From: Hsuehochloa calcarea
Taxonomy: Eukaryota; Streptophyta; Magnoliopsida; Poales; Poaceae
Assembly (NCBI GenBank): GCA_036346395.1
Contig: CM070603.1
Location: 26,817,045-26,881,044 of the forward strand
Reading direction: 5' to 3'
DNA: 64,000 bases
The position numbers and the translations under genes were made by a program. Positions within the stretch are counted from its first letter, which is position 1, and each line of letters starts with the position of its first letter. The notes beneath the pieces were generated by a model. It made no database searches, was not told where the DNA came from, and saw only the letters and a list, made by a program, of their open reading frames with translations. Shown piece by piece: positions 35,552 to 46,624 of this stretch.

Positions 35552-35780
35552 TTCAATTGAAGACTACAGTTGAGAATGGCCTATGTCTGGCCAGATCTGG
35601 GTGTCGGCCTGTGTGGCGGCCGACCGCCGTAGCAGCTGTGGCCGTGCCACGGAGCTATGGCAGATGGGACGAGCAGCCGTCGCCGGCGGGAGCCGCAGCC
35701 GTCCCCTTTACTCAGCCGCTCAAACACAGTGGCCGTCACCGTGCTACTAGTTTTTCTATGTAAGTCCCTGCCTTGCATGT
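35552..35780 (-). other. Candidate 5' UTR exon of the TNP2 gene
   Basis: On the minus strand a GC-rich segment ends AATTGAAG|GTAAGG at about 35552, a strong donor site. It lies upstream of the TNP2 start at 35223 and resembles the GC-rich leader exons of grass CACTA elements. No coding role is claimed. Confidence 0.4.
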
Positions 35781-35817
35781 AATAGCTTATCTAGATATTC
35801 ACATACGATTTCAACGA

Positions 35818-36012
35818 ATTCCTCTCGATGGTGCAGTGGTTTTGGAGCAGCTTGCGATGCAACAGGTCCCCGGTTCGAAACCTGCGACCTGGTTTTTATT
35901 TGCGCGTGCCACATTACATTTTGCAACACTTCCTGACATGTGGGTCCCACTTCTGTTCGTCCACGGTGGCAACAAACCAGCTTGTCACCTGTGTAACTTT
36001 ATCCAAAAAAAA
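35818..36012 (+). mobile_element. tRNA-derived SINE
   Basis: An RNA polymerase III A box (TGGTGCAGTGG, 35829-35839) and a perfect B box (GGTTCGAAACC, 35872-35882) sit 32 bp apart, as in a tRNA-derived promoter. A non-tRNA body of about 120 bp follows and ends in an A-run (A8 at about 36005-36012). It cannot fold as a complete tRNA gene, so a SINE is the better reading. Flanking duplications were not identified. Confidence 0.6.
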
Positions 36013-36057
36013 CTCCAAGAGGATTACGACGATATGAGATTGTCACCTGTGTAACTA

Positions 36058-37948
36058 TGTGGATATCGTGAGGATATGTGCACGATCTCAGGATGATGAG
36101 TCAATTGGCAATGGCGTTGTTGGTTTGTAAAATCTCGCGTTTTCGGGTTTGCTCCAATCTTTGTCGGGCCCTTTGGCGGGCCGATTGTCTTGCCGCGGTC
36201 AGACCGCCCGTGGAGGAGTCCGACCGGCCATGGTGGCCGGTCCGACCGCCGCTTTGAAAGTTGGGTTTTTGGAGCTGGGCCAAAAATAGGTTGTGTAGGC
36301 AAGTGAGGGAGTCTTCTGGATGTGGTCCCATCATTTTGGAGCTCCCAACAAAAGTTCTATTCGTTTGAAATTTCGGAAGGTTTGAATTTCTCGCTTGAAT
36401 TTTGGCTAAGTCCTTTGGACCGTCCGACCATTGTTGTGGGAGCGGTCCGATCAAACATGAATCGGTCGGACCGCCCCGTAAGGCGATCGGACCGGCGATC
36501 ACTGGAGGTGAGCCAAGTGTTGCATTGAGTTGGTTTCAAGTGTGTTTTTATATGAACTTCAATGCTTTATTGTTGTATATCGCATTGCAATCGACGTGGG
36601 TCAAGTTGTGAAGAACTTGTTCCCGAAGCGATTTGTTTGTCTATTCTTTGTGCGGTGGCTTGCGTGTCAACGACGTCAGCGGTGAGTGGATCGGGACTAC
36701 GCTTGAAGAGCTGAGGTCCAGAACGATCAGGGATACCGGGTGAGGTTGTGTGACTCAAGCATGGTGCAGAATGGACAAGATGGATCGAACGGGTGGTTCG
36801 AAACAGCTGGTTGGATCAGGCGGTGCAGATATCGGTGCGAGTCTCTGGGAGGTTCCGATGGGATTCGGACAAGAGAGGTTTGGCGTCGATGAGAACCGCT
36901 GATCAACCTACACGTGGTGAAGCAGGCGATTGCTTCAAGAGTTATGTGTGTGTGGGTCCCATGTGTAAGAGACCCAAAAAGGGAAACCCTAGCTCTCTAG
37001 TATAAATAGGAAGGGGAGAGGTGGAAAACCTAAGCAAGCATTCATCTAGCCCCCTTCTTCCTTTTTCTAGGGTTTGGAGGAGAGGAGATGAGAACTAGGG
37101 TTTGGAGTGTGCTCCTTGTTGAGCTCTTGCCCTCCTTGGTGGAGAGGCTTTGTAAGCATCTATTGTGAGTGAACAATCTTGTGTTGCTTAATTGAAAGAT
37201 CAATTGCTCCCTTTGTGTTCTTCTCTCTTTTGGATGTTTTTTGTGCTTCCTTGATTCAAAGGTTCATACTTGGTCTCTTGGCCTACTTTATCTTGCTTTG
37301 ATGTGTGGGATTACTCCTAGAGTCATCTAGATCATCAAACCCCCACAAGCAAGTCTTGAATCAAGATTTTCTCACTTCTAGGGTTTGTGCACCTATTTGG
37401 TAAAATCTCAAGAGATCGATTCTGCGAAGTGGATCTGACGGATCGTCGCTAGAAATAGGTCTCTAATATCATTAGGAAGGTGTGCTAGAAATTTGGTCAA
37501 GTTTTATTGGTTGAATCAAAAGTTGGATAAAATTTCGTTTTGGATTTGGGTGGAGTTTTTCAGTACTGGACTCTACCGGTCCGACAAACCTTTCAGCGGC
37601 GGTTCGACCGCCGCGTATCCGATCATTGGTTTGGCGGGTCGACTCACGTCACCACCGGTCCGACCATTTGGTTAGTTCTTTGGTCGGATCATTTGGATGA
37701 CCGTCGGTCCGACCGCCCGTGGTAGCCGGTCAGACCGCCCGTGTCCAGTGAAGAACATTGAGTTCTTTTCTCCTTTTGTGTCGTGTGCTTGAGGGGTTTA
37801 TCAAATTCAACACAAGGCTTCCGTTGTGTGCACACTGAACTTCTTAGCTTTCATAGCTAAAGGAGTAAAGTTCGTGTTGGTTTTGATTTAGGCGAGAAAG
37901 TTTTGAAAGCGCCTATTCACCCCCCCTAGTCGCCTTTCCGGTCCTACA
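36058..37948 (+). mobile_element. Solo LTR inside the CACTA element, 1.89 kb
   Basis: It runs from TGTGGATATCGTGAGG to ..TTTCCGGTCCTACA, flanked by a perfect 5-bp duplication AACTA (36053-36057 and 37949-37953). A TATAAATA box at 37001-37008 and the TTCACCCCCC stretch just before the 3' end are typical of large plant LTRs and fix plus orientation. Many GGTCCGACCG-type motifs occur on both sides of the promoter. No internal genes remain. It splits the subterminal repeat region of the CACTA element. Confidence 0.9.
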
Positions 37949-38184
37949 AACTATGACAAAAGCAATGGCGTCACAATGCCAAATGCCCTGTTTATGACAA
38001 TTTGAGGATTGGGAGTTAGTGACGATTTTGATATTTTTTTTGTCACTACATGTAGGGTCCCGTCCCCGGGATGCTCTTTATGACACAGCTGTCAAACAAC
38101 GTCATAGAATAGGGTCATATAATGACGATTTACCTAGTTGTCATAGCAATTTTGTCATAGTTCAGCAGATTTCTTGTAGTGTGG

Positions 38185-40340
38185 GAGATCGAGCCGGGAG
38201 CATGCTAGGGCACCACGAGGAGTAGTCGTCCGCCTGGGCCGAGCGAAGCAGACTCGAGGCGGAGCTGGAGTAGTGTGCCGGGCCAGAGCCGAAGCCGAGG
38301 AGCAGGGCGACCAGTGGAGGCGGTGGCGGCGGCCAGCAGAGGCGACGCAGGGCGGCGCTAGGCCTTCGGCTGCGCCGGATGAAGAGGGAGACGGCGCAGA
38401 GAAGCAGAAGCGAGAAGCAGGCGAGGCGGGGCAGCGTCGAGGACTGGAGGCGTAACCGGCCGGCTGGAGTGGTTGCGGCGGAGAACTCCGAGAGAGAGGC
38501 AGAGATGAGAATAAGTGGGGAGGGGATGGGATGGGTTTGGCGTAGGGAGGGGCGAGTAGTGTCGGCGGGGGAGGTAGGGGGTGGTATTAGTTGGTTAGGT
38601 TTAGGAAGTGGGTTAGGTAGTTAGGTAATTAGGGATTAGGGTTAAAAAAATTAGGTATATAATTTTAAATATAGGAAAATTTAGGAAAATCGGCTTGGCT
38701 CGGGTTTATTCTTACGAGCGTAGCGAAGTGTAAGCTCGAGTGGTAGTGCTTGTCGGGTGTTAGAGCGTGAGCTAGGCAGTCGCGGCGGAAGAGCGAGTTA
38801 AACCCTAGAACGATTTTAGTGGCAGAGTGCTAACTGGGTCGGGTTCTGAAAAGTTTGGTTAAATTAAAATTGGCCAATATAGGAGGTCGCATTAGCATTT
38901 TATACTCCTATTATCACGAGAATCAACTAAGTATTTACTTATATATTATTCATATTGCCGCATTACTTTAGAGGTCGAACTCCAGCAAACCGGTGTAGCT
39001 GAGCAGGGACTCGTCGACGCCAACTTCTTCTACATCCACGAAGGCAAGCTATCCTCTTGAACATGAATATAGTTATTTTAAGTGTAAACCGTATGTTGCT
39101 GTATCTTATATGTATTGCATGAAAATTAAATTTCAAACTCAAATAATGAGATGATGAGAAAGATAAGAGAACAGAGGAGAGAACAGATGTACTATTATGG
39201 CTGGTAAAGGGGCTCGTGGCAAGGAAGAGATAAGGTAGGAAGTGGGACCCTTTGCATATGGTTATAATATAAGGACCAACCAAACTCTTACTCGGTCAGA
39301 GGCCGTAAATTTAGTGCCAACCATTTTTCCGTTTCGGCGGGCAGAAAATGCTACCTTGTTACATGATCATGCTCTCCACAATGGGTAAGTAATATGTGTG
39401 AGTGTGATGGAGGAACCCAGGACCGGTAGGAGAAGTCCGGAAGTGGGGGATCCAAGGCGCTATAGCGCTAAGGTAGAGTGTTGAGTGCAGGACAGAAGCT
39501 GCCTCAACCAACATTACCAGAACTCGGTGTGAAGACAAGGTCGGCACCGATGGAACGTAATGGGTGGGAAAATTAATCACATAACCTGGAAAACGTTCTG
39601 TATTCTGATCTCAAAACCGCATCAAAGGAAATGTGGTGGACCCAGTTCATAAGAGAGTTCAGAATAGCTATAGGTAAAGTGGTACGACGCCTGCGCAGTG
39701 CTGTACAAATCATGAATTCATGCCAGTCTCCTGGATTGGAGTCTACGGGAACCACTTGGGGTCTATCTTCTCTCAAGTGACTAGTAGTGTTTTCAGTATT
39801 AAAATCTGTCACCTAATGTTTTAATGATTTATTTTAGAACTGAGATGATGTAGAAATTGTGATAACACCAAAGATGATGCCATACACTGCATCTTTGCTA
39901 CTAATGCTTGCTGAGTACTTTGTACTCAACCTTATTAGTATTTTCCTTTCTAGATCCTAGTCCGACCGGGAGCTATCCCGAGTGGGACGAGGGACATGCA
40001 GGTACAGATGAAGCCGCAGGAGATGTGAATCCTTACAACGAGGAGCAGGGCGAGTTGGACGCCCTATTCAACACTTGGGGCGATTAAGGGGCCGAGTGGG
40101 CATGGCAGGCAAGGGAGGGACATAGTCCCATTTTGCACTTGTAAATAGTTATGTGTAATGTAAGACTTTAGCGTTGCGTGGCTAACTGTTGTAACAAAGA
40201 ACAGTTTCTATCATATTATTCTGCTGCGTTACTCTGATAATAGCTTACTATTCATCGGAGCGGTGTTTTACCGGGCAGACGAATAGTAATCCGTGTGCCT
40301 AAGTGTGATTACCCCTGGGGTAATGACACGGGGCGTCACA
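38185..40340 (+). other. Right arm of the gypsy solo LTR, no gene
   Basis: This is the continuation of the LTR from 25078. GC-rich sequence (38185-38560) is followed by AT-rich and ordinary DNA. Short frames on either strand have no domain. The end reads GGGCGTCACA. Confidence 0.7.
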
Positions 40341-40474
40341 CCCTTGCGGGCGGCACAGGGGGAGGCGCATGGCTCGGTGTGGGGGCGGTGCGGGGTGGGG
40401 GCAGAGGAGGAACCCTAGCTCGTGGGGGGGGGGAATGGGGAGCGAATGCAGCTAGCTCAGGTTGGTGTGAGGGC

Positions 40475-40693
40475 CGAATGAGGAAAGAAGGATTCGCTCG
40501 AGGGGCTTTTCACAAAGAAGCGTGAAGTGAGAGGTGGGGGGAAATCTTGACTGTGGATTTTGAAAGTAACTGCTGAGATAGGCTACGTGCACATGTTCAC
40601 CCTCCACAGAATATGTCGCCTCTATCTCAGCTTTGATGTGTCACTTATAAAAAGATTCCAAGAGATAGAGTAGAGATGATCGGGACATAAAGT
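40475..40693 (+). repeat. Upstream copy of the 219-bp UGT promoter duplication
   Basis: This block is identical, as far as I can read, to 44016-44234. It starts inside the right terminal repeat of the putative MULE-like element and includes a TATA box (CTTATAAAAAG, 40644-40654) and the probable start-site region. Its last base is the T of TGTTGG, the 5' end of copia B. Confidence 0.95.
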
Positions 40694-43600
40694 GTTGGAT
40701 TAATGGGCTTGGACCATTTTAATTTAACAATTAATCAAATGAAATTCCTAGGCCCACATGGAAAATTTGATTAGTCCCATATGGAGAATTGATTGGGAGT
40801 TACACCACTTTAAAAGGTGGAATGTGGTAACCCCCTTGTGCAATTGGAGAGCACAGCCACAAGCGCTTCGCTGCATTCGCTTCGCCTCGCCACGCCACGC
40901 CACGCCCGCGCGCGCGCCGCGCGTGCGGTGCGATGCGATGCGTCTCGTGTGGTCGCGTGTCGTGTGTGTGTGTCTTGTAGCGTCTGTGAGCGTGTCGAGT
41001 CTGGCGCGTTTTCTTTATCTATTCGAAGTGTCGTGTCCAAGTATGGAACATTTGTTGGTAAAGGTTATGAGAGCGAGGCTTGTTTCGCTTTCTTTGATGG
41101 ATTCTTATAATAAAGTTGTGAACCATGTGTGTAACGATGATGAATCTAATGTTTGGCATTCACGACTTTGTCATGTTAACTTTGGGTGTATGACACGCTT
41201 AGCCAATATGAGTTTAATCTCAAATTCACTTTGGTCAAAGGTTCTAAGTGCCATACGTGGTGTTCAATCGAATAACCTCGCAAGCCTCACAAGGCAAAGA
41301 AAAGAGGCGAGGAATTTGGCATCATAGAACTCATTCATTCCGATTTGTGCGTGATGAATGGAGTGTTGACTAAAGGTGGAAAGAAATATTTCATGACGCT
41401 TTATAGATGATTGCACTAGATTTTGCTATGTGTATTTATTGAAAACAAAAGATGAAGCATTTGATTTCTTTAAGATCTATAAAGTCGAGGTAGAAAACCA
41501 ACTCGAGAGGAAAATCAAGCTGATAAGGTCCGATCGTGGGGAGAGTATTTTTCAAATGAGTTTACTTTATTTTGCGAGGAACATGGAATTATTCATGAGA
41601 GGACGCCTCCCTATTCTCCCGAATCAAACGGGTTGCCGAAAGAAAAATCGCACTCTAACTCGATTTGGTTAACGCCATGTTAGACATCGCGGACTTTCTA
41701 AGGAATGGGGTGAGGCTATATTGACCATGCTGTCATGTCCCCGAATAGAGTTCCTACAAAGAATAAAGAAGTAACACCATTCGAGGAATGGGAAAAGAAG
41801 AAGTTGACTCTCTCATACTTATGCGACTGGGATGTTTGGCCAAAGTTAACGTACAATTGTCAAGAAGCGCAAACTTGGACCAAAACCGAGATTGTGTATT
41901 TCTTGGTTATGCTATGCACAAAGGTTATAGGTTCTAATTATAAAACCGAGTACCCGACGGGCGTGTTGGTACAATCATAGAGTCCAGAGATGCTACATTT
42001 TTTGAGAATGAATTTCTATGAAATGTGATGTACCTAGCTCATCTAGTCAAGAACCTATAATTTCCTTGATTCTTTTGTGCCGATAGAACATGGTGAACAA
42101 ACGCCTATGGAAAATCCCGAGGAGGATAACAATGAAGGGACTCAAAGAGTAAGAGATGTAAGATTGCAAAATCTTTGGTGATGATTTCATTGTATACCTC
42201 ATGGATGATACCCAAGAACCATTGAAGAGGCATATTCTTCTCCCGACGTACGACTCACCGAAGGAAGCAAGACGGAGCGAGATGGATTCTATTATGTCTA
42301 ATGGAACTTGGGAGATCGTTGATCGCCCTTATGGGTGTAAACTCAGAGGATGTAAATGGGTTTTCAAGAAAAGCTTAGGCCTGATGGTACAATTGAAAAG
42401 TACAAGGCAAGGCTTGTGGCCAAGGGTTATACTCGTAAAGAAGGCGAGGATTTCTTTTGATACTTATTCACCAAGGTCTGATTGACCACAATTCGAGTAC
42501 TACTTGCCTCGGTCAGCTTCATGGTCTTCTCGCCCATCAAATGGACGTTAAGACAGCCTTTCCTAAATGGAGAGTTGAGGAGGAGATTTATATGGATCAC
42601 CAGACGGGTTTGTGGTAGAAGGTCAAGAAGGAAAGGTGTGCAAGTTGTTAAAATCTTTGTATGGCCTAAAGCAAGCACCTAAGCAATGGCATGAGAAGTT
42701 CGATAACTTTGACATCTCACTGCTTTGTTGTGAATGAAGCCATGTGTGTGTACTATCGCTATGGTGGGGAGAAGGAGTGATCTTGTGCTTGTATGTTGAT
42801 GACATATCGATTTTTGGGACCAACCTCAATGTGATTGAGGAGGTCAAGGACTTTCTGCCCAAGAGTTTTGAAATGAAAGATTTGGGAGTGGTCATGTAAT
42901 TTTAACATTAAGCTACCGAGAGGAGGTGATGGTGGGTTACACTTGTGCAATCCCATTATGTGGAGAAGGTCTTGAGTCGCTGGTTATAGTGATCAAGCAA
43001 GCCTGCTTTACCCTTATGATCCTAGTGTGTTATTGAGGAAAACCAAGAATAACAAGGATCAATTGAGATACTCCCATTATTGGCTCATTGATGTATTTAG
43101 CTAGTGCTACGAGGCCCGACATCTCGCTTGTCGGAGCAAGCTGCTTTGCTTGTTTCAATCCGAGATGATCATTGGCGTGCTCTTGAGAGAGTGATGCGCT
43201 ATATAAAGGCAACCATGAGCTATGGTATTCACTATGCCGGGTACCCAAAGGTACTAGAGGGCTATAGTGATTCAAACCGGATCTCCATGTCGATGAGATA
43301 AAAGCCACGAGTGGATATGTGTTCACACTTGAGGTGGTGCCGCTTCTCGAAGTCTTGCGCGTACTCATCTTAACGAGGTCAACAATGGAAGCGTAACTCA
43401 CAAGATTAGATACCGCCATCGTTGAAGCCGAGTGGCTTCGTGAACTCCTTATGGATTTGCTCGTGGTTGAAAAACCGATACCGCTATCCTAATGAACCGC
43501 GATAATCGATCAGAATTATCAAGGTGAATGCCTTCTAAGGACAACATGAAGTCATCTAGGCATGTTAAGAGGCGTTGAAGTCCGCCGTAAAGTCAAAACT

Positions 43601-44015
43601 CCGGAGTGATAGCATCGACTATGTCCGCATAGCCAAGAACTGGCCGAATTAATTTACAAAGGGTTTATCACGTAATGTGATAGATAGTGCATCGAGTGAG
43701 ATGGGCTCAGACCCACATAAGTCATACCATAGTGGTAATCTTGTTCTACGTGGATCGGAGATCCCGTGAAGTAGGATGATGAAACAAGCCGTTGGTTGAT
43801 CGAGGAGAGACCTTTACAGGCTCATTTCTTCAATGATGCGCTTTTTCCTTTTCTCGTCAGATGGCAAGTTGGTTTTACCTTAATGTGATCCGAGTGGCTT
43901 ATTTAAAGTGTAGATGTCGGCCTACAGTGACATCTTAGAAGGAACACACCTATATGAGTTCGATCAGGTCACAAGATATGAGATTTGGGTGATCTCTAGA
44001 TACTCATGAACATGT
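40693..44015 (+). mobile_element. Truncated Ty1-copia relic (copia B)
   Basis: The left end is a recognisable LTR start, TGTTGGATTAATGGGCTTGG. After about 340 bp of LTR-like DNA the sequence passes to pol: NVWHSRLCHVNFGCM (gag-pre-integrase), LIRSDRGES (integrase), GCKLRGCKWVFKKS and LYGLKQAPKQWHEKF (reverse transcriptase), then CLYVDDISIFGTN with the catalytic YVDD intact. RNase H follows with EGYSDSN. Frameshifts are frequent. Gag, the protease and the 3' LTR are missing. The right end breaks off just past RNase H, directly against the second promoter copy. Confidence 0.85.
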
Positions 44016-44234
44016 CGAATGAGGAAAGAAGGATTCGCTCGAGGGGCTTTTCACAAAGAAGCGTGAAGTGAGAGGTGGGGGGAAATCTTGACTGTGGATT
44101 TTGAAAGTAACTGCTGAGATAGGCTACGTGCACATGTTCACCCTCCACAGAATATGTCGCCTCTATCTCAGCTTTGATGTGTCACTTATAAAAAGATTCC
44201 AAGAGATAGAGTAGAGATGATCGGGACATAAAGT
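44016..44234 (+). repeat. Gene-proximal copy of the 219-bp UGT promoter duplication
   Basis: It matches 40475-40693 base for base by eye and is immediately followed by the UGT 5' UTR. The first part is shared with the MULE-like terminus. The second part, from about 44115, is the core promoter. Confidence 0.95.
44185..44195 (+). promoter_or_regulatory. TATA box of the UGT gene
   Basis: CTTATAAAAAG lies 104-114 bp before the start codon, which predicts a start site near 44215-44225 and a leader of about 75-85 nt. Confidence 0.7.
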
Positions 44235-44298
44235 TTGTATTTAGAAACTCCAACAAAGACTTCAACTCTGCAGCAGCCAACCACAACAACGCCCTCCC

Positions 44299-45784
44299 AT
44301 GGCCACCACCATCAACGGTGCTGCTGCAGCCAACCATGCCGCGAACGGCGCCGGCAACGGCGCGTGCCTGGCCGGCCGCGACCACATCGTCATCTTCCCG
44401 TTCATGGCGAAAGGCCACACGCTCCCTCTGCTCCACTTCGCCACGGCGCTCTCGGTGCACCACAGGAGCCTCCGCGTCACCATGCTTACCACACCGGCCA
44501 ACCTCGCCTTCGCCCGCAGCCGCCTCCCCGCGTCGGTGGACCTCGTCGAGCTCCCGTTCCAGTCGCTTCCTCCGCTGCCGGCCGGCGTCGAGTCCACCGA
44601 CGCCCTCCCCTGCCCGTCCCTCTACCCGACGTTCCTGCGCGCCACGGCGCTCCTGCGGGAGCCCTTCACCGAGTTCTTGGCGTCGCTCCCGTCCCCGCCG
44701 CTCGCGCTAGTCTCCGACTTCTTCCTCGGGTTTACGCACCGAGTCGCGGGTGACGCCGGCGTCCGCCGCATCGTGTTCCACGGCATGTCCTGCTTCTCCA
44801 TGGCCATCTGCAAGTCGCTCGTCGTGAACCCACCGCCTAGCGTCGAGCACGGCGCCCGTTTCCACGTACCTCGTATGCCGGAACATGTGAAGATCACGGC
44901 GGAGGAGGTCCCGGATGAGGTGGCGAAGATCGCCGACCCCGATAACCCAGTTGTCCGGTTCCTGATCGACGATATCGGCGAGTCGGACGTGCGCAGCTGG
45001 GGCGTTCTGGTCAACAGCTTCGCTGCGGTGGACGGGGATTACGTGGCTCCCTTTGAGTCGTTCTACCAGCCGGACGCGCGCGCCTGGCTGGTCGGCCCGC
45101 TGTTCCTCGCCGCCAGTGACATGCCGGAGAGCGGGGACGAGCAGGACCCCGAGGGCTGCCTCCCCTGGCTCGACGAGAGGGCGGAGCATCCTGGGTCGGT
45201 GCTCTACGTGTCGTTCGGCACGCAGGCCCACGTTGCCGACGCGCAGCTCGACGAGCTGGCGCGCGGGCTGGTGCAGTCCGGCCACCCCTTCATCTGGGCC
45301 GTCCGGTCCGACACGTGGTCGCCGCCGGTGGACGTGGGACCCGACGGGCGGATCGTCCGGGGGTGGGTCCCGCAAAGAAGCGTGCTGGCCCACCGGGCGG
45401 TGGGAGGGTTCGTGAGCCACTGCGGGTGGAACTCGGTGATGGAGAGCCTCGCGGCTGGGAAGCCCGTGCTGGCGTGGCCGATGATCGCCGAGCAGCAGCT
45501 GAACGCGAAACACGTCGTGGACATCATCGGCGCCGGCTTCAGGTTGGACGTCAAAGCCGCCGGAGCGGCGGCCGTCGTAGAGAGGGCGGAGGTGGAGGAG
45601 AAGGTCGATCAGGAGGCTGATGGACGCCAGCGGCGAGGAAGGGCAGAGGATGCGGGCGCAGGCCGCGTGGGCTCAGCAGGCAGCGAAGTCAGCGGTGAGC
45701 GACGGCGGCACGGCACGCGTGGTGTTGCGGAATCTGGTGGGAGAGCTGCAGGGAAGCTACGGTGTCGTCAGCAAAGGGAAATAG
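44299..45784 (+). CDS. UGT90A-like UDP-glycosyltransferase, frameshifted near the 3' end
   Basis: This is a family 1 glycosyltransferase that would move a sugar from a UDP-sugar to a small acceptor in the cytosol. It is a single GC-rich exon with a good start context (CCCATGGCC). FPFMAKGHTLPLLH carries the presumed catalytic His40, and VSDFF carries Asp140. The 44-residue PSPG donor box runs from Trp356 (WVPQRSVLAHRAVGGFVSHC) to Gln399, a final Gln that favours UDP-glucose. FPFMAKGH, RIVFHGMSC and VLYVSFGTQA resemble the UGT90A group. At 45604-45610 the frame shifts by +1. The usual C-terminal helix pair lies in the next frame, ending TAG at 45782-45784, while the literal frame runs on to 45963 with an unrelated basic tail. 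It may be a recent pseudogene, an altered enzyme or a sequence error. Its promoter is duplicated upstream. Confidence 0.85.
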
Positions 45785-46600
45785 AAGCGCTACTGTGTAC
45801 TGTCCCCTGGCGGCCAAAACAACAGTACAGAATAACATACTTGGTATTTCGTGTCAGTTGTACTTCTACGCATGTAGTATGCACCCAACTATATGTTGAG
45901 TATGTTCCTTCAGTTCGGTCCCTGTTTCTCCGAATTATTCATTTTGGAGCTTTTGAGGTTTGATCATGCGAGTTATGCCAATTTTTTAAATAATAATTTA
46001 AAAGATAATTACAAAAAATAGTAAAAAATTTACAAATATATACTATTATCGCTATTTGGAATGACGACATGCTCCTATCGCCATTTTAAATGACAACGTG
46101 AACCTATTTATTGTTGATCGTCGTTCCAATTGCCTGTCGTTCAACTCGCGATTTGCATTGAAGAGTGTGCAAATCGTTAGTTGAAATAGCGACAGAAACC
46201 CACATGTTCTTGTCGTCAATTCAACTAGCGACGGGGTTTGGCTATTTATACCCTAAAATTCAGTGAAAAAATCATTTTAATTCTGAAAAAAGAGAAGAGA
46301 GAGAATAGAGAGGAGAAGAGATGTAGCGAAGCCCTATTGGTTCGTAGCGGAAAAGGGAGAGATGGAGCAGCAGATTTGGTCGCTTATTTTTCAGGTAAAT
46401 GTTCTTACAACTTTGAACATAAATTCAAAACCTTGTAAGTTAGCAAATAAAAATAGCGGTATAGAATTCAATGGAGTATATAATTTTGGTTGTATTGTTG
46501 TTTAATGCAGTATATTATTTTAGATGTGTATAGTTTAGTTTATCGTATAGATATTATTTATGTTCCAGTACTTGAACGATTTATAATAAATATGCAAAAT
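45785..46600. other. UGT downstream region and start of the PMD-type element
   Basis: AT-rich 3' flank of the UGT gene is followed at about 46030-46240 by repeated TCGC/GCGAC words in inverted arrangements, then a TATA-like CTATTTATACCC (46238-46249). This may be the promoter or terminal region of the PMD-gene unit that follows. No clear transposon end was found. Confidence 0.35.
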
Positions 46601-46624
46601 ACTAAGAAAACTGTGTAGGTTTTT

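Larger units (their letters stand above)
25079..38181 (-). mobile_element. Large CACTA (En/Spm) element with both transposase genes, 13.1 kb
   Basis: The ends are CACTACAAGAAATCTG at 25079 and ..CAGATTTCTTGTAGTG at 38181: a perfect 16-bp inverted pair flanked by the duplication TGG (25076-25078 and 38182-38184). Subterminal DNA carries GTCACAGA/GTCATA-type boxes. On the minus strand it encodes a TNP2-type transposase (35223-31690) and a coiled-coil TNP1-type protein (about 27990-25831). Stops show that it is no longer autonomous. It also contains a solo LTR, a SINE, gypsy LTR-like sequence and a broken GRF gene, all in the spaces around the two transposase genes. Confidence 0.92.
23983..40340 (+). 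mobile_element. Ty3-gypsy solo LTR (3.25 kb net) split by a CACTA element
   Basis: The left end TGTGAGAACCCGAGTAATTA at 23983 and the right end ..GACACGGGGCGTCACA at 40340 are flanked by a perfect 5-bp duplication, CCCTT (23978-23982 and 40341-40345). Subtracting the CACTA at 25079-38181 and one copy of its duplication leaves 3,252 bp, the size class of large gypsy LTRs. The right arm carries GAGTACTTTGTACTCAACCT, a feature shared loosely with the LTR at 8135-11303. Rejoining the flanks restores one continuous GC-rich sequence of the FAR1-like gene. No internal region remains. Confidence 0.85.

Noticed and set aside
35829..35882. A true tRNA gene
   Set aside because: A and B boxes are present, but no acceptor stem or complete cloverleaf can be formed around them.
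36108..37971. CAATGGCGT repeated on either side, suggesting a 9-bp MULE-type duplication
   Set aside because: The 5-bp AACTA duplication coincides with proper TG..CA LTR ends (36058-37948). The CAATGGCGT matches lie inside and outside that LTR and look accidental.
44707..45513. 268-codon frame antisense to the UGT gene
   Set aside because: It mirrors a GC-rich coding exon and has no promoter or domain. It is a codon-bias shadow.
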